Below, in pieces: positions 25,501 to 38,736 of a stretch of DNA of 64,000 nucleotides. The DNA is from Cruorifilaria tuberocauda. Lineage: Eukaryota > Nematoda > Chromadorea > Rhabditida > Onchocercidae. The position numbers and the translations under genes were made by a program. The number at the start of each line of letters is the position of its first letter. Within the stretch, counting starts at the first letter, position 1. A model generated the notes under the pieces. That model saw only the letters and a program-made list of their open reading frames with translations. It had not been told where the DNA came from and made no database searches. Location of the stretch: NCBI GenBank assembly GCA_013365365.1, contig JABVXU010000018.1, positions 335,253-399,252 on the forward strand, given 5' to 3'.

Positions 25501-28500
25501 GAGCAACTTAATATTGAATTGACAGGGAATGTACTTCTTTTATCTCTGTCTACATTCCGTTCCACTTTATCTATTTTTGTTTGGTTTATTTTAACATCAA
25601 TTATTTTATTTACTCTCATTTTATGCTTATTTAGACTTTATAATTATTTTCATTTTTCACTACTTGCAGGATCGTTTTCATCGTTTCTACTGGGTGTTAC
25701 CACGTCTTGGTGTTCCTTTGGTAGAAAGCATTGCTTCAGCGGGTCTCCGTAATCCTGCAGTTAATGTAGATGTCACCTGCCGACAGGATCCACCATCCAT
25801 TGCTGGTTCTTTATTATTTAACTTGATTGATTTCAAGTTTGCAGAAATGTTCAACTTGTTATTTTATTTTATGAAGCGATATGCCATCAACTTTTAAACG
25901 TTTGTTTCTTGCAGAGGACCCGCATAATTTTATCGATCCAGACGTCATTGCTTGTTTGGAAGATATTCTGGACTCATTATGTGGCAATGAAGAACGCCCA
26001 GACAGAGGGAAGAAGGGTATATTCAACTTCTTATCCATTCATATTTTAACTTATCCGAAGTTCATTCAAACCACATTTTCCAACGTTCTTTTCTAGTACG
26101 GCTGCGTAGACTGGATAACAAATGTAAACGTGGTTGGTGGATGATATCGAACGGAAAACTAATGGAGCAATTGCGGGGTGCATTTCACGGTCGAGGTATA
26201 CGAGAGCGAGTATTGCATCGTTTGCTTGTTAAAGATCATTTCACCTTCAATCCAAGTACCCAATGTAAGTATAATTAACGCTGCAGATATTGCTGCAAAA
26301 GATGTATTGATACTATTCTTAAACATCGTTTTCATTTTTATTTGTTGAAAACACTGTAAGTGTCAGCAGTCCAAATATTCGATTATTATTAGTTGAAACC
26401 GTGAATGAAATTACGCTAGAAATGAGGGTTACTTGAAGAAGTATAAATGTTAGGTATTAGATCGCTCTGTTGAATTCACAAAATAGTTGAGCATTTGAAA
26501 GTTAAGAGTAATCATTTCTATCGTTTCTTTCTATCATAAGTAGTAGTCTTTCAGAGGTTTGTGATTTATTTATTGTCACATTTCATATCTTTATGACTGA
26601 TGTTAGATTTTATTGTTGACTTTTAAATCGGTTACTCTTATAACACTTCATTCTCAAAATAGGTCTTCATAATATTTTGACTTTCTTCACATTTTGGCAT
26701 GCAAGTTTACACTTAGCATCAATTGTAATTTTTATCTGCTCTTGTAATTTTTTACACTTTTGAAATCGCTAAATTTTAGTGAAGTTGGAGCATGTTAGTC
26801 GGCCGCTGACAAACAACGAAATCAACAAAGCCATGATAATGAGACTTGCTGCTCTCATCTCATCGTTTGAACAGAAAGTTGTCGCCGCTAATGTGCATTG
26901 TCGAGTCAGTGAATTTTTAAACTTTTTAAACTATTGGATTTGTTTCTTCACTGCTAAATTATCGATTTACTAAATTTGCTAATATAGAAGAAAGAATTCA
27001 GCTGTTTTAAATTTTCAGGCTGAATTCATAACTCTTAATAAAAAAAGTTTTTTAAGTTCTTTCAGCCAATGTTTCCAACTGGAGATAATCGCGATGATGA
27101 TGCGGAAAGTGAGGATAGTCTGGATGCTTGGACTTCGGATGATGGTTATGTATTAACCAATGAAACAGAAGTTAATAATGGGTGTCCGCTGTTCGAATGG
27201 GATGATTTCAAGGCGCTGAAAGAACGGCTTTTAGAGGTTGAGAAAAGTATTGAACGTCGCTATTTGCTTCATCGCTACTACGCAGGGTAAGGATGTTTCC
27301 GTTCAGTATTTCTGTTTTCAAAGAAAGTTGAAGTGACTTATCAAAGTGCATTTCTCGAACTGAGAAAAATACAATGTTTTTTTTCAAATCTTTAAGAAAA
27401 AGGTTTATATTCTAGTTATTAATTTCTTTCTTCTCATTCTTGCTCGATATATTTTAAATTTGTAGACATTACATTTTAAAATTCATTTTGTTATAGAGAT
27501 ATTCAGTTGTACTTATATTTAAAAGAGGATGTACTTGTATTTTACTTTTTTTGTCCACTTTGTTTTCTATTTCATGTATGCAAAATGTTCGTCCTGAATG
27601 GTTCTGCTTGAGATCTCATCGACCAATTTATCTAAAATGAAATTGTTGCTTTTATGCGATTTAACAGAAGCAATATTTAAATCTTATTGGCTAACTTAAA
27701 CTTCAGTTCTACGATACCGGCTGAGAAGATCCTGCGTACTCAACAACAAAACAATCAGAATGGTGGCAATGCAGATACAAGTAGCATTGTAGATGTTAGT
27801 CAAGTCCAGTCGGAAGCTAGTGATTCAATTAACTCGAGTTGTCCGTTTGATGGCGCTGCTATTACGGTCGATGAAAGCGGCAATACTGAACTTTTGCAGC
27901 GTTGGCGCGATTATGTTCAGGAGGCTAGAACTGGTGGGCAAATTATGTTCGCGTTGCAGGTTAGCCCTGAATAAACATTATTGCTATTAAAACAAATTTT
28001 TCACGTGATCATATTATCTCATTACTTCTTTACATAAATAAGGATGCAATTGATTATCGGAAGGTAAATCATATTCATGTAAAGATAATTCAATAATAGG
28101 GTGTGAATTGATGAATGTGTATGAAGCAATACAGAATAAAAAATCATTCCGTACTTTTAATTTCTTTTCTTGATTTTAATTAGAAGGTCCAGTCTTTGAT
28201 TTCGGTGTTTGGATCAATGAATTGTAGGCTTTGGACTCAGCTATTGCATGGGAAAAATCGATAATGAAAGCAAGTTGTCAGATTTGTCGAACGAGTGAAA
28301 ATGAAAGTCAACTATTACTTTGCGATGCTTGTGATATGGGTTATCATATGTATTGCTTCCGTGTAAGTTATGAAAATTTCGAAAATCAGTGTTTTAAAAA
28401 TAGATATGATAATGGAGAGCTGGAATATAAATTTTCCCAGTCTTGTTACAGCTGTGAACTGTATATTTCAGCCACGAATAGCTGCAGTTCCAGATGGGGA

Positions 28501-29714
28501 GTGGTACTGCCCTTTATGTGTCCAGCGAGCTTGTCGTAAAGTACTTTGTCTGCTTTGTGCCAAATGGAATCGCCCAAATTCGCAACCTTTGGAACCGATT
28601 ATCGTATGTTCAAAATGTTACAATGGCTATCATGCATCATGTTTTGATCGTTCACCAACACTTAGTGATCCTAAACAGTGGACCTGTCCAGGATGTCTCA
28701 ACGTAAGCTTTGATCTTTCTGAATTCTTTGAAATTATCTGAATTTTTACATTAGCATTTCTGGGGAATATTTTTGGCTCAAATATTCATCTGCTTTCTAG
28801 ATGATATCTTTTGTTCATCATCCAGCAATAGGCAATTTATTGCTTTTTATTAGATTTAATTATTTTCCAAATTTTAAGGCTGATGGTTTTTCGACAGAGC
28901 TCGCAAATTCTCTTTTAAATGGTGATGTAGAAATAACACTTGCTCAACAGGAAGGTCAGGAGAAGCAAACTAGTTGCGTACAGGAAGATGCAAGTGGACG
29001 TCAAGAACCTCCGCGGCATCGGCGACGAATGACACCAGCCGATTATGATTTTCCTCCAGATATGATGAAAAACCTTTTCAAGTCCGTCTGAATTCCAATT
29101 GCTGATTTAAACTGCTTTTGTTGGTAACTGAAGATGATTTTTGGGATCAGTTCATGCACTTTTTGTCAAATTTCAATAGTTTTAATTTTAATAACACTAG
29201 AATTGCAGTACAATGCTGGACGAGCTCTGGGCTAGACCTGAATCAGGGCCGTTTCAGTATCCTGTTGATACTAAAGAAGTACCGTTTTATAAAAAAGTTA
29301 TCAAAAGACCGATGGATTTGAATCAAATACGGATGAATGTTGAAAGTAACAAGTTAGTTCTTTGTTTTATCCAGGTTTTGAGAATGTGTGTTTTCGAAGA
29401 TAAAAAACAGTGCAGATAAGAGGAAGCAATATGAATAGTCTTCTTGAATGATTTCCATTTTCTCTTTCAGATATATGACACAAGAGAGCTTTATTGAAGA
29501 CTTGGAGCAAATTTTTGAAAATTGTCGAACATTTAACGAAGACGAGTCATCGATTGGTCAATCTGGACTTACGCTACATAAATTTTACGTAAAACGATGG
29601 AAGCAATTGCGGTACAATTACTCGAAACGTTTGAAGCGTTTGAAAAATCCACGTCTGGTGCATTCGGCAACGTTATTGCCATCGTCGTCACCAGCAACAC
29701 ATCAGCAAGAATAG
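19528..29714 (+). CDS. BAZ2-family bromodomain protein (TAM, DDT, WHIM, two PHD fingers, bromodomain)
   Basis: Nuclear chromatin reader, presumably the large non-catalytic partner of an ISWI remodeller, as BAZ2A/B are. I read 27 exons giving about 1,586 residues: 19528-19786, 19992-20172, 20395-20726, 20831-20852, 20916-21185, 21692-21803, 21979-22089, 22194-22332, 22555-22676, 23152-23274, 23394-23648, 23803-23914, 24033-24280, 24444-24671, 24850-25011, 25230-25352, 25670-25805, 25915-26016, 26097-26264, 26780-26904, 27066-27286, 27707-27959, 28228-28362, 28472-28702, 28879-29081, 29209-29352, 29471-29714. All phases agree. Domains by residue: low-complexity N-terminus with Gln and Ser runs; TAM/MBD-like about 355-429 ([15 protein letters not shown]); DDT about 643-720 ([15 protein letters not shown]); WHIM about 770-815 ([17 protein letters not shown]) and from 934 ([11 protein letters not shown]); PHD1 about 1285-1329; PHD2 about 1341-1388; bromodomain about 1459-1560 with the acetyl-lysine-binding Asn in CRTFNEDES. 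The family assignment is secure. The least certain borders are the 22-nt exon and the acceptor of exon 5 (20916 or 20919). The C. elegans counterpart would be flt-1. Confidence 0.92.
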
Positions 29715-32700
29715 CTACCATTTGGGTTTTTCGACTTCGTGAAATGTGGATGAGACCACAAATCCAGAAGTAAAATGAATAGATAATGTCGAATAGTTTA
29801 TGATATTCTCTTTTGGACACAGCATATCAATTGCCTTTATGGGGTGGGTAGGTGGAATATACAAATAGTAAAACGAGACACCGTAATCTCCTTTAGAGCG
29901 AAATATTAGAGCTATTCTGGTTTGCCGAATTTCTGAATATTGAAATGATTTTAATTTACAATATATTTAATACATGTTTCAGTATTTGGATTTGAAACAT
30001 CTCATGTCATTCAATTCTGTCTTCCTATCATCTATTTTAGTAAATTGGATCTGTTGAGATCATATATGTTCATGGAATCAAATACCACTGATATCTTTTC
30101 GTTTTTGCTTATGAAAGAATAAATCTACCAGAGGCAAATTTGTGAAAATTTATGCCAACTAAGATCAAAATATGAACCTTCGTTTAGTTGCATCTTGCAA
30201 ATAATTCTGCGTTGGACAGGAAATCATGCCATACCAATAATGTTTATTAGATATCATGACGGATAGGAAGTGCTTTGAGGAAATCTTTTTCATTTATCAT
30301 GAAAGTTATTACTATCAGTTATTAATATTGTTGCTGATTATTTGTTACCATCTTATTGCTATAATCAGCACGTCTGATCTCAGTCATTTTAGGGAACATC
30401 ATCAGTGCTTGTATTATCAGCATCCTCAGTTTTGTAAATATTTCTTTTTTCATTCGGTTTTGGTCCTGTGCAGTTATGCTTTAATATTGTTGAAACTTTT
30501 TATTTTCTTTTAGGTTTTTAAAGGGTAAGAGGATTTATACATGAGAAGATTAATTTGATTTTTTTGAAATTTCACTTTCAAAATTCAAAAATTGGAAATT
30601 TTAAAATGAATATTGTGTTTTAAGCTTCTGCTTAAAATTAGTTCTAAACTGAGAAATGAAGTCCTAAAATATTCATAAATTTAAATTTCTAGATTCATTG
30701 TTGTATAATTAATACTTCTCCAATTTTACCATTCCAGGGCTTCCAAATTCCTCGATTACTGCTCAGGCATTTGCTGAAATAAAAATAATTTTGAAAACTC
30801 ATCCGTCGTTCGTGAACCATCGTACTGTTGATTATTGTTGTGGCTTAAAATTTTTAATTAATTTAAACAATGGAAGTTCAAGAAATTTGGGACAATAGCT
30901 GTGCTACTTATTTTCTGTTATCATTATGTTATTGCTAATGGATAGTTCATAGATGCATTTTAATTCATCACTTTCAGTAAAGCTTTTTTCTTACTACAAT
31001 TTTTTAATCACTCTTTTGCTTCGTTTTTATACTTTTAATCAAACCTTTTTAGCTTTTGACATTTTGTATGTAACATTTGTTAGCTTGTTAATCAGATTTT
31101 TATCGATCTTTGTTTATTCTAATACACAAATTTTTATTTTTTTTAGGCAATTTTGTGCTTGTTATTATTGTTAGCGGAGTAACAATTTGTATTCTTAATT
31201 GTTGATTTTTTAATTACCCAATGCTTATTTTTTGCTGTTATGAACATTTTGAAAATGCCTTCTCTCATGAATGAATTTGATTTGAAATTAATATTTTTGT
31301 TGATACCCAAGGATGTTTTAATCATTTCATTTATATGCCTCCTTTCTATCCCATTTTTCACTCCACGCTGCAGTTTTTTGTGCAATCAACGTGTCTTGTT
31401 GTGTTGGATGCTAAATTCTGAAAAAGTATGAAATTTATAGCTTTCTTACTTTTTTATATGATTCAGTTTCATTTTTCCCAATGTCCAGTAAAACAAAGTT
31501 AAGTTGTGTTTGGCATTCGAATTTCGTTGCCTCTCTTAAATGATGATGATTATTGCAGATTTTATTTCATACTTGACTGCATAAGATCAACAATTTTTAT
31601 GTTGACATCTGGTCGCTTCTTACTTCAGCTCAAATTCTCCAACATATTTGTCCCAACTGTCGTAAAAATTTGTGTTCTGCTAAAAACAATTTGACATTTT
31701 TTATTTGTATTACTTTGTACAGATCCATTTATACTCAAAAAAAAATTCTTAAATCGATATAAAATACCGGTTCCGAGTACCAAATAATCGAAGCATCATC
31801 TATTCGTATTTGGATTAATTATTCAAAAAGTTGTTTCGAGGTTTTCGGGGCTGACCGTATAAGAAAATAGATCCACTTATCGAACAATACATTCTCTTAA
31901 ATGCATCTCATCCTCAGTCCTTTCAGTATTCATATATATCGTTTTACTGTAATATCTTATATGTTCGCGTATATTGATTTTTATAGATTTGAAATCCCCG
32001 AATAAATTACGTTTGATCACAACTAATAGTTTACAATAAACGAAATGAAACTGTAGATTTAGAAATTTACAGTATTCTGCAAACATTTATTATATTTTTC
32101 TTTGTTGAAGGGATATGAATTAATATGCAAAATGAATGAAATTACAGAAAGTATTTTTATAATAAACTCTCGCCTGTCATTATAGTATCACGTACGATGA
32201 GTTTATTGATAACAGTTTTAAGACACAGTGGAGGAACATTTTCTGTAACATATCAGGATTAAAATATCACGCAAATAATGATATCAGAAGATATCAGTTG
32301 AAACTTTTCAGGCTCTGTGTCGAAAGATGATTTGATTGAATGTAAGTATTTGCAGTTTTTATAGATTCTTGCTTTACCTTTCCAATTCTTCCTTCATATT
32401 CTTTTATTTCCCATTTGTCAGGAAGGATCAGAATGATTCTATATCATTAAAGTACCACCATTTAGCAATACCAAGAGTAATACATAGTTCTGGATCAGTT
32501 ATTTGCAAACATCAGTAAAATTTTCAAGCTTTCCTTTGTTAATTATAGTTTTGATTGAAAATAATTTATGTAAATATTCAAGTGAAACTGAGAGAAAACT
32601 ACGAATATGTAATGATTTTTCACTTCAACAACATCATTTATTTGTACGTCGAGGTTTACATTGAGGTATAAAACCCATTTATCCATAAGAAATAAGCTCT

Positions 32701-34130
32701 TCTGAAGCCACTATTTACTCGTTAAACTTATTATTTACCACAATAAAGCTTATATTAGTATTAGATACTTTTACTGAGTCATTAATTATTTTAATCTGGT
32801 TTATTCCCAAGATAATTTATTATTTACTCTGATTTGGATTAGAACAATTATATATCTCATGATGAACATGATCAACCCCAATTGCAGAGGATTAAAATTT
32901 GTGTTATTGCTTGATTCTATTACAGCATAGATACCATTCACTGCTCATGAAGAAAAAAAAACTCTTCTTTATCGAAAAACAATATTACAGCTGGTTAATT
33001 AGGCTAAACAAATCAAAATTTTACAAAATGAAATCGGTTGAAAACGAAACTGAAACGCGATAACTAGAAATATATCTCTAATAATGATAACTGAAATACT
33101 TGAGATTTCCTGTTGATGGAATGAACAAATTATAGAAGTTAATGCAACGGAAATGTAATTTGAGTAAATGAAAGTGACTTTAACTGGGAGGACTTGGCTT
33201 AACGAATGCAATTAATATGAAATGTGAGCAAACAGTCACTCCACTTGCATCTAATTTTGTAGAAACTGCAAAAGTTTTATTATATTTGAATTGACAACCG
33301 ATGTGACGTCCGTTCTTCATTCTTAAATTAGATTCAACTCACAAAATTAGCAAAGATTTCAAGCATATTATGCACACAAAGTTTTGCAATTACTACACAA
33401 ATCTTTCACCTTTTAAATAAAAAGTTGCCAGCATTGCGCGATACTACACTAGCAACTATTGAAGAAAAGCTTCCCTTCAAAATTTTTAGAAGTCAGAACT
33501 CGAAAATTGAGAAACATTCTTAACATGATGACAGAAGTGTTTACCAAAGCAGTAACCAACAAAAACCTTACAAAACCAGCAAATGATTAACACCTATTGA
33601 GGTTAAACATAAAACATTCCAAATATTCGAAACAAAAGAAAACTCTGTAAAGTGGCGACCATAAATCAAAAAATGTTATAACGTAAGGGTTTAAGGTCAG
33701 GAAGGCATAATCAATTTATATGTATAATGAGGATGGCTCGACTGAAAACATGCAAGAGTGTATGAACCAAAAAATAATAGTAATAATAATATCAATGAGG
33801 AGTATCTTAGTCATGAGTTAAAATGGAAAAATAGGACGAAAATAGAGAGATTAAAGAAAAAAGAGATGAGAATTTTGAAGCAGGATTTCATTGATCAGGA
33901 AACGTAAATCATAACTATATGACAGATGAATATCATTAAACTTTTCTTGGAATAATATGATGGCGACTCACTTGATTTTTTTCAGTTTTCTAAAGTTAGA
34001 TGAAAAGACCAGCATAGGAAAATATGGACTAATAGAACTCTCATTTTGAAATTTAGGAGAAATAAAAACAAATAATATCGAAAACACTATAACTTGGGAA
34101 AATATCTTAAATGCAATGAAAATAACCCGT
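29715..34130. other. Convergent intergenic region
   Basis: Separates the 3' end of the BAZ2-family gene (+) from the 3' end of DBF4 (-). An AATAAA signal at 30,118 could serve the former. Open frames such as 30,256-30,513 and 31,506-31,694 have hydrophobic AT-driven composition and no matching splice sites, so I see no gene. Confidence 0.6.
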
Positions 34131-36184
34131 TTAAATCTCAACGTTGCTATCAGATGTTTGAACAAAAGAAACTGTAGAGTCAAACAAGTGATTGGATGGC
34201 AGTGAAAGCGGTTCCGGCATCAATCGTTTCCGAAGCCTTTTATTCGGCACAATGATTTCCTTTACATATGAACCGCACAGTGCGTCGACCTCATCGTAAA
34301 AACCAGGAGTACTGATACGTGTTTGATGCTCTTTGCATAAGAAATGCTGAAATTAGAATATCTCATTCAAATACGCTTTACTAATCACGGAATTACAACC
34401 TTGTATTTAACAATGTTGTTTTCTGAACTAGCTAAGTTAACACTACACAAATCTATAAAGTACTATATCAATTACCAGAAAGTGGCAGACCAAACCTTTA
34501 AGCTCCATTGAAATTCTAACTCCATGGTGTATTGAAGAAAGTATAGAAATACTGCTCAAGAGTAAGAACAAAAGAATAAACAAACCAGCTGTAAATCTTG
34601 GCAGTCACGTGTGCAAATATCACAAAATCCAGGTCCAATTCGACTTTTTGCTCGAGGTTTCGAAATCTTCGTTTCCTTCCTGGAGAAATCTAGACTGTTC
34701 ATCAATTCACAGCGTAAAATGAACAAGAATAAAACTGACTTAGAGTAAAGATATTGTGAATTGGAATTGACGATTAATCTAAAAATCATACTTCCGCTTT
34801 AGGTATTCCGGAGAAGCCTTATGAAATATCGATCTTCCAGCTGCATCACCAATGTAAATCGGTCGAAAATTAGAGGGTATTCCATACTCCTTCCATGAAG
34901 GAGCATACTGCAGGCTGTTATCCTCAAATTTGATGAATGGTGGTGTTAATTTGCGTATACTTTTCTGTAAAAATGAAAACAATAAACAAACCATCATTTC
35001 ATCACCAAATGATAAGACTAAATGAAATTATAATGTATGTAATGATGAAAGTATATGTAGCAGCGAATTATCTTTTGCAAAAATGAAAAACTGAAACTCT
35101 GTCTGATTTTCCTGCCCTAATTTTATTATTAAGGCCATGAGCTTCATTGTGCTGGTCAATATAAAACCAAAGCGAAACATCAGATATTATTTATCAAAGA
35201 ATGAACGATTTCAGTCTTTCAGTCAAAAACTTATATTTAATACACATATACCGATCAAACATAACAACTTAACGGTAACAGTTTTTGTCTTAGGATTCAC
35301 CATCATCTGAACATGATTACCTGTTTTTCAAGTCTCGGCTTTATAGGCGCTAATTTAGCCTTCTGGTTTAATTTAATGCGGTTTTTAACATTTGATAAGA
35401 TTTGAAGGAAAGAAGTGCATGTTCGAACTCGAACACCATTTTGTACAGCGATTCGAAGCAATACTGGAAGAGCACTGCAGCACTAAAAGGATAAAGGTAG
35501 GAGTACAAGGATAAATAATGTTTCCATGTACTATATATATTTTAAGAAGTTTGATAGTCCGAAAAAAACAACGCAATCTGTCAGGCAAAATAAGATACTG
35601 TATAAATAATTAGTGAAAATATAAGAACTCAATATATTTCTAAAATTTAAAAAGTAGGTGATTTCATTAAAAATAAGAGAAAAGTTGAGCATCCTGAATG
35701 AGAGAATATAGAATGTAGTGTACCTCAGGCGTAATTCTTTTTGTCTTCGTTAATCTCTCCAAGTATTGTGCGTGTGGATGATCGGTAACAATACAAAAAG
35801 GTTTTTCACCATCATCGTCAAGCGATTCCAGAACTTTCCCACCAAGAAGTTTGATATCTTTCTGTAATGAATCCTTGATATGCCTCAGTAAAAAAATTGA
35901 AGCTTAGTTTAAAAAACAACAAATTTTATCACTTGTATTAGCGTAAAAAACCTTGAAAATACAATTAGTCATACAGAAACTTGAAGAGCTATAACTTTAT
36001 CACTTCTTTTTATCGCATTACTTATAAAATAACTAAAAACCTCAAGTTGCGAACGGCTGTTTTCATCTTCTAAATCTAAAATAAATTCCAATGAACGAAG
36101 CGGCTTTTTGCCTCGTTTTATAATGAAGCTATCGCTGAAGAACGAAAGTGATGTTGACGTTTGACCAGTGGTATTATCCGCCAT
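34131..36184 (-). CDS. DBF4: DBF4, regulatory subunit of the CDC7 (DDK) kinase
   Basis: Activates CDC7 to phosphorylate the MCM helicase at replication origins; nuclear. Six exons: 36041-36184, 35724-35861, 35321-35482, 34792-34964, 34586-34694 (or from 34679, same frame), 34131-34346, giving about 312 residues. Three known DBF4 blocks are in the right order. First, an N-terminal BRCT-like motif N (about residues 28-110): LRSLEFILDLED, then LGGKVLESLD, then PFCIVTDHPHAQYLERL. Second, motif M around PPFIKFEDNSLQYAPSWKEY. Third, the C-terminal zinc finger C-x2-C-x9-H-x5-H starting at GFCDICTRDC and finishing across an intron with HFLCKEH. Motif M and the finger bind CDC7 in studied species. The protein is much shorter than vertebrate DBF4 (over 600 residues): only 64 residues follow the finger. 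The identification rests on motif order and is strong. Confidence 0.88.
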
Positions 36185-37408
36185 TTCGATCCTCGATTTT
36201 CTTCTCTATTATTGCATTATTGATAAATTAAACTAATTCTGAAAAGAAGACTTAGATTACTTCTTATTAATCCAGAAAACTTAGATTATTTGAATTGTTC
36301 ATACCACCACCAATTAATACCTGATAGAGCAACAATAAAACAAAATGAAATGAAATAAATAAAACTTAAACTAAATTAACCAATGAAATGAATCGGATTG
36401 AGCTGTAATAAACTGAAATGCAAAGCACTCAAGTTCAGCAAACTAACAGCTAATAATTATCTATTTCTTTTTCCTTTTTTCACGATATCATATCTAAGAA
36501 TTATTTAATATTTCTAATATTACTAGTATACAAGCAGATTTTTACATTAAACGTCTAATAATATGTTACTGTCACTTAGTTTTAACCTCAAATTTCAACT
36601 TGAGAATCCTAACTTTAATTTCAACTTCAAACCTTACTTTAATTTACTTTAACAATTTATTCAACCCCAAAATCCACTCAGCAATCAAAACCGCCGCGCA
36701 TTCTTGATGTGTTTTTGAGCGACACTGATTTGCCACTATGAAAATCACCGTCTCGAGAAATCCAGAAATTATGGTTCTAGGAATTCCACTTTCTGTTTTA
36801 TTCCTTTAATTTTTGACTTATTCTGATCTGTCGATTAACTGTCATATTTCTTTCTCTCTCTTCTACGTTTTGAACCAAATTTCCTCACTTTTGCTGTATT
36901 TTGTTTTTTTCTTTTCTGATATGGTCATCGTTATATGTAATCGTGGAAGATTGGTAGCGGTCAGTAGAAATAATCATTTGTCTAAATTGATCATTTTATT
37001 ATTTTAAATAAACATGAAAGACAGAAATATGAAAATTTTGATAAAACCGAGGAAACCATGGAAACTTTCAGATAGCTATCTCAAGAGCTTTTCTTTGTAG
37101 GTTTCAACCTAAAATCAATAATGGTTAAGCGAAAAACAAGGAAACAGTGATTAATTATATTAGAAGAACAAAAATGTTATAAATCGATGGCTGATGATAT
37201 TTCTTCGAGTTGCTCATTTAAATGTCACTTTTTGATGAACCACTTTTTGAGTTTCGATCGGCATTATTCTGTGGACAATGCTCGAATATATTCCTTTCCA
37301 ATGGAGAAAATTTTGGAATAACTTGACAAATTTTTTTCCTAAAATATCAAATTGTATAGTAAATGAAATTTTCATACTTGCTTCAATTAACTTAAGCAGA
37401 TTATTTTC
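36185..37408. other. Intergenic region upstream of DBF4
   Basis: AT-rich spacer between the DBF4 start and the 3' end of the next minus-strand gene. I see no exon or repeat of note. The DBF4 promoter or trans-splice site must lie here, but no clear TTTCAG-type acceptor is visible next to the ATG. Confidence 0.5.
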
Positions 37409-38289
37409 TTAGAAATTAAAAAAAAACTTGTTATGATACTTCTTGATGTATATTCTTCCACGTAAACGTTTACGACCAATTCGATCAGCTGTGCATAAAG
37501 TATTATTGCATGCATTCAAGATTGGTACCGCGTAAAATTCACGCCAATTATTACCAATTACAAGGCAATGTCCCTGGAAAGAACGATTAAGACTTAATTT
37601 ATAATGATTACACGTATCACGTAAGAAGAAACTGAAGATATACCTCTGATGGATTCTTTATGTATGATATTGCACTGCTAGTTTTTCTTCCGTTGCATGT
37701 TTCTTCCAATCGATCAACTTGTGCTGTAGCTTTCACTGAAAAATGATCATAATCGAGATTTATTGCATCAGTCATTCCATTATCAATTTAATCATCAATG
37801 ATAACAATTGCAATTGTTTTATCTTAAAAATTTCATTATTAACCGATGGTATATGAACCCAAATTCAAAAAAACAAAAATTTTTGCTTATAGAAATTCAA
37901 GTGTATTCTCACTAGCATCTTCTTCCGCTCCAGCTGCTTTTCTTGATTCTTGGGTACTTTGATCCGTTTCATCATTTTTTATCACTGAAATATTTTGTTG
38001 TTGTGCACCTTCATTGATATTAGCATCGTTTTTCATTTTCATACTATCTCCTTGTTGATCTTTTGGCTCTTTTGACTGCAAATATTTAAAAAATTATGAT
38101 TGAATTGATTGGAAATGTTCAAATTTGTATTCAGTTGTTTTTTTTTGTTTTTAAGACAGATGGAAATTTGTTGCTTCAAAATTTATGATTAAAACTACTC
38201 ACTTCAGTAGATTTTATCGAATCATTTAGTGATTCATTCGAATTAACTTCTTTTGTTTTTATCAACTGCTTGGGGTTTCCTTCTCCCAT
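37409..38289 (-). CDS. Uncharacterised 168-residue protein
   Basis: Family not recognised. Four exons with strong junctions: 38203-38289, 37913-38075, 37644-37735, 37409-37573; phases agree throughout. The N-terminal half (residues 1-84) is acidic and polar, rich in Lys, Glu, Gln, Asn and Ser (for example NEGAQQQNISVIKNDE), and is probably disordered. The C-terminal half (about 85-168) looks folded: it has three cysteines in GHCLV and ACNNTLCTAD and ends in a basic stretch, RIGRKRLRGRIYIKK, before a short Phe/Asn tail. There is no signal peptide or membrane segment. The basic end could be a nuclear or RNA-binding signal, but that is a guess. It lies between DBF4 and a membrane protein gene on the same strand, and a possible plus-strand ORF starts 231 bp upstream. 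Confidence 0.75.
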
Positions 38290-38520
38290 TGTTTGTAGTT
38301 GTGTAACACGAAAAGGTCTTCCAAAGCCAAAAAAAAGCGAAAATAATTAAAACATAAAGATAACAAACAACCTTATCACGTGATAATTTTATTTCGCTTA
38401 TCTCTACATCACATACGATATTTCATCTAACTGTAATTGACATTTTTAATATGTTAAATTGAAATGACGGGAAGTTAAGAAAAAGGAAATTTAACCAAAT
38501 TTATAATTTCAACTAAAAAA

Positions 38521-38736
38521 ATGGAAGTAAAATTAATTTCGAAAGATTCACTTCTCACGTGTACCGTTCTTGGCATTCTATTAGCGTTTCGCGATGATTT
38601 AACAAAAGCGAATAGGTTCAGGCATATCATTTTTTCAAGAAATTTCGGTACTCTTTTATCAGCACAAAATATCAATAAAATTGTTACAATTAGCTGTAGA
38701 AAAGGAAAATTAAATCATGAAGTGCAATATTTTTAG
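38521..38736 (+). CDS. Possible 71-residue protein
   Basis: A complete single-exon frame from ATG to TAG with mixed codon use (GCG, CGC, TCG, ACG) not expected of AT-rich spacer. An AATAAA lies near 38,817, about 80 bases past the stop. The peptide starts MEVKLISKDSLLTCTVLGIL and is mildly basic with a short hydrophobic patch at residues 11-22. It points away from the uncharacterised gene at 37,409-38,289, so the two could share a promoter. I do not recognise it. The opposite-strand frame at 38,475-38,675 overlaps it and looks less convincing. Confidence 0.35.
   Translation: MEVKLISKDSLLTCTVLGILLAFRDDLTKANRFRHIIFSRNFGTLLSAQNINKIVTISCRKGKLNHEVQYF

Noticed and set aside
31209..31221. 13-base match to the nematode spliced leader SL1 (TTTAATTACCCAA)
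   Set aside because: The following bases differ from SL1, and there is no donor or Sm-binding site behind it, so a chance match in AT-rich DNA.
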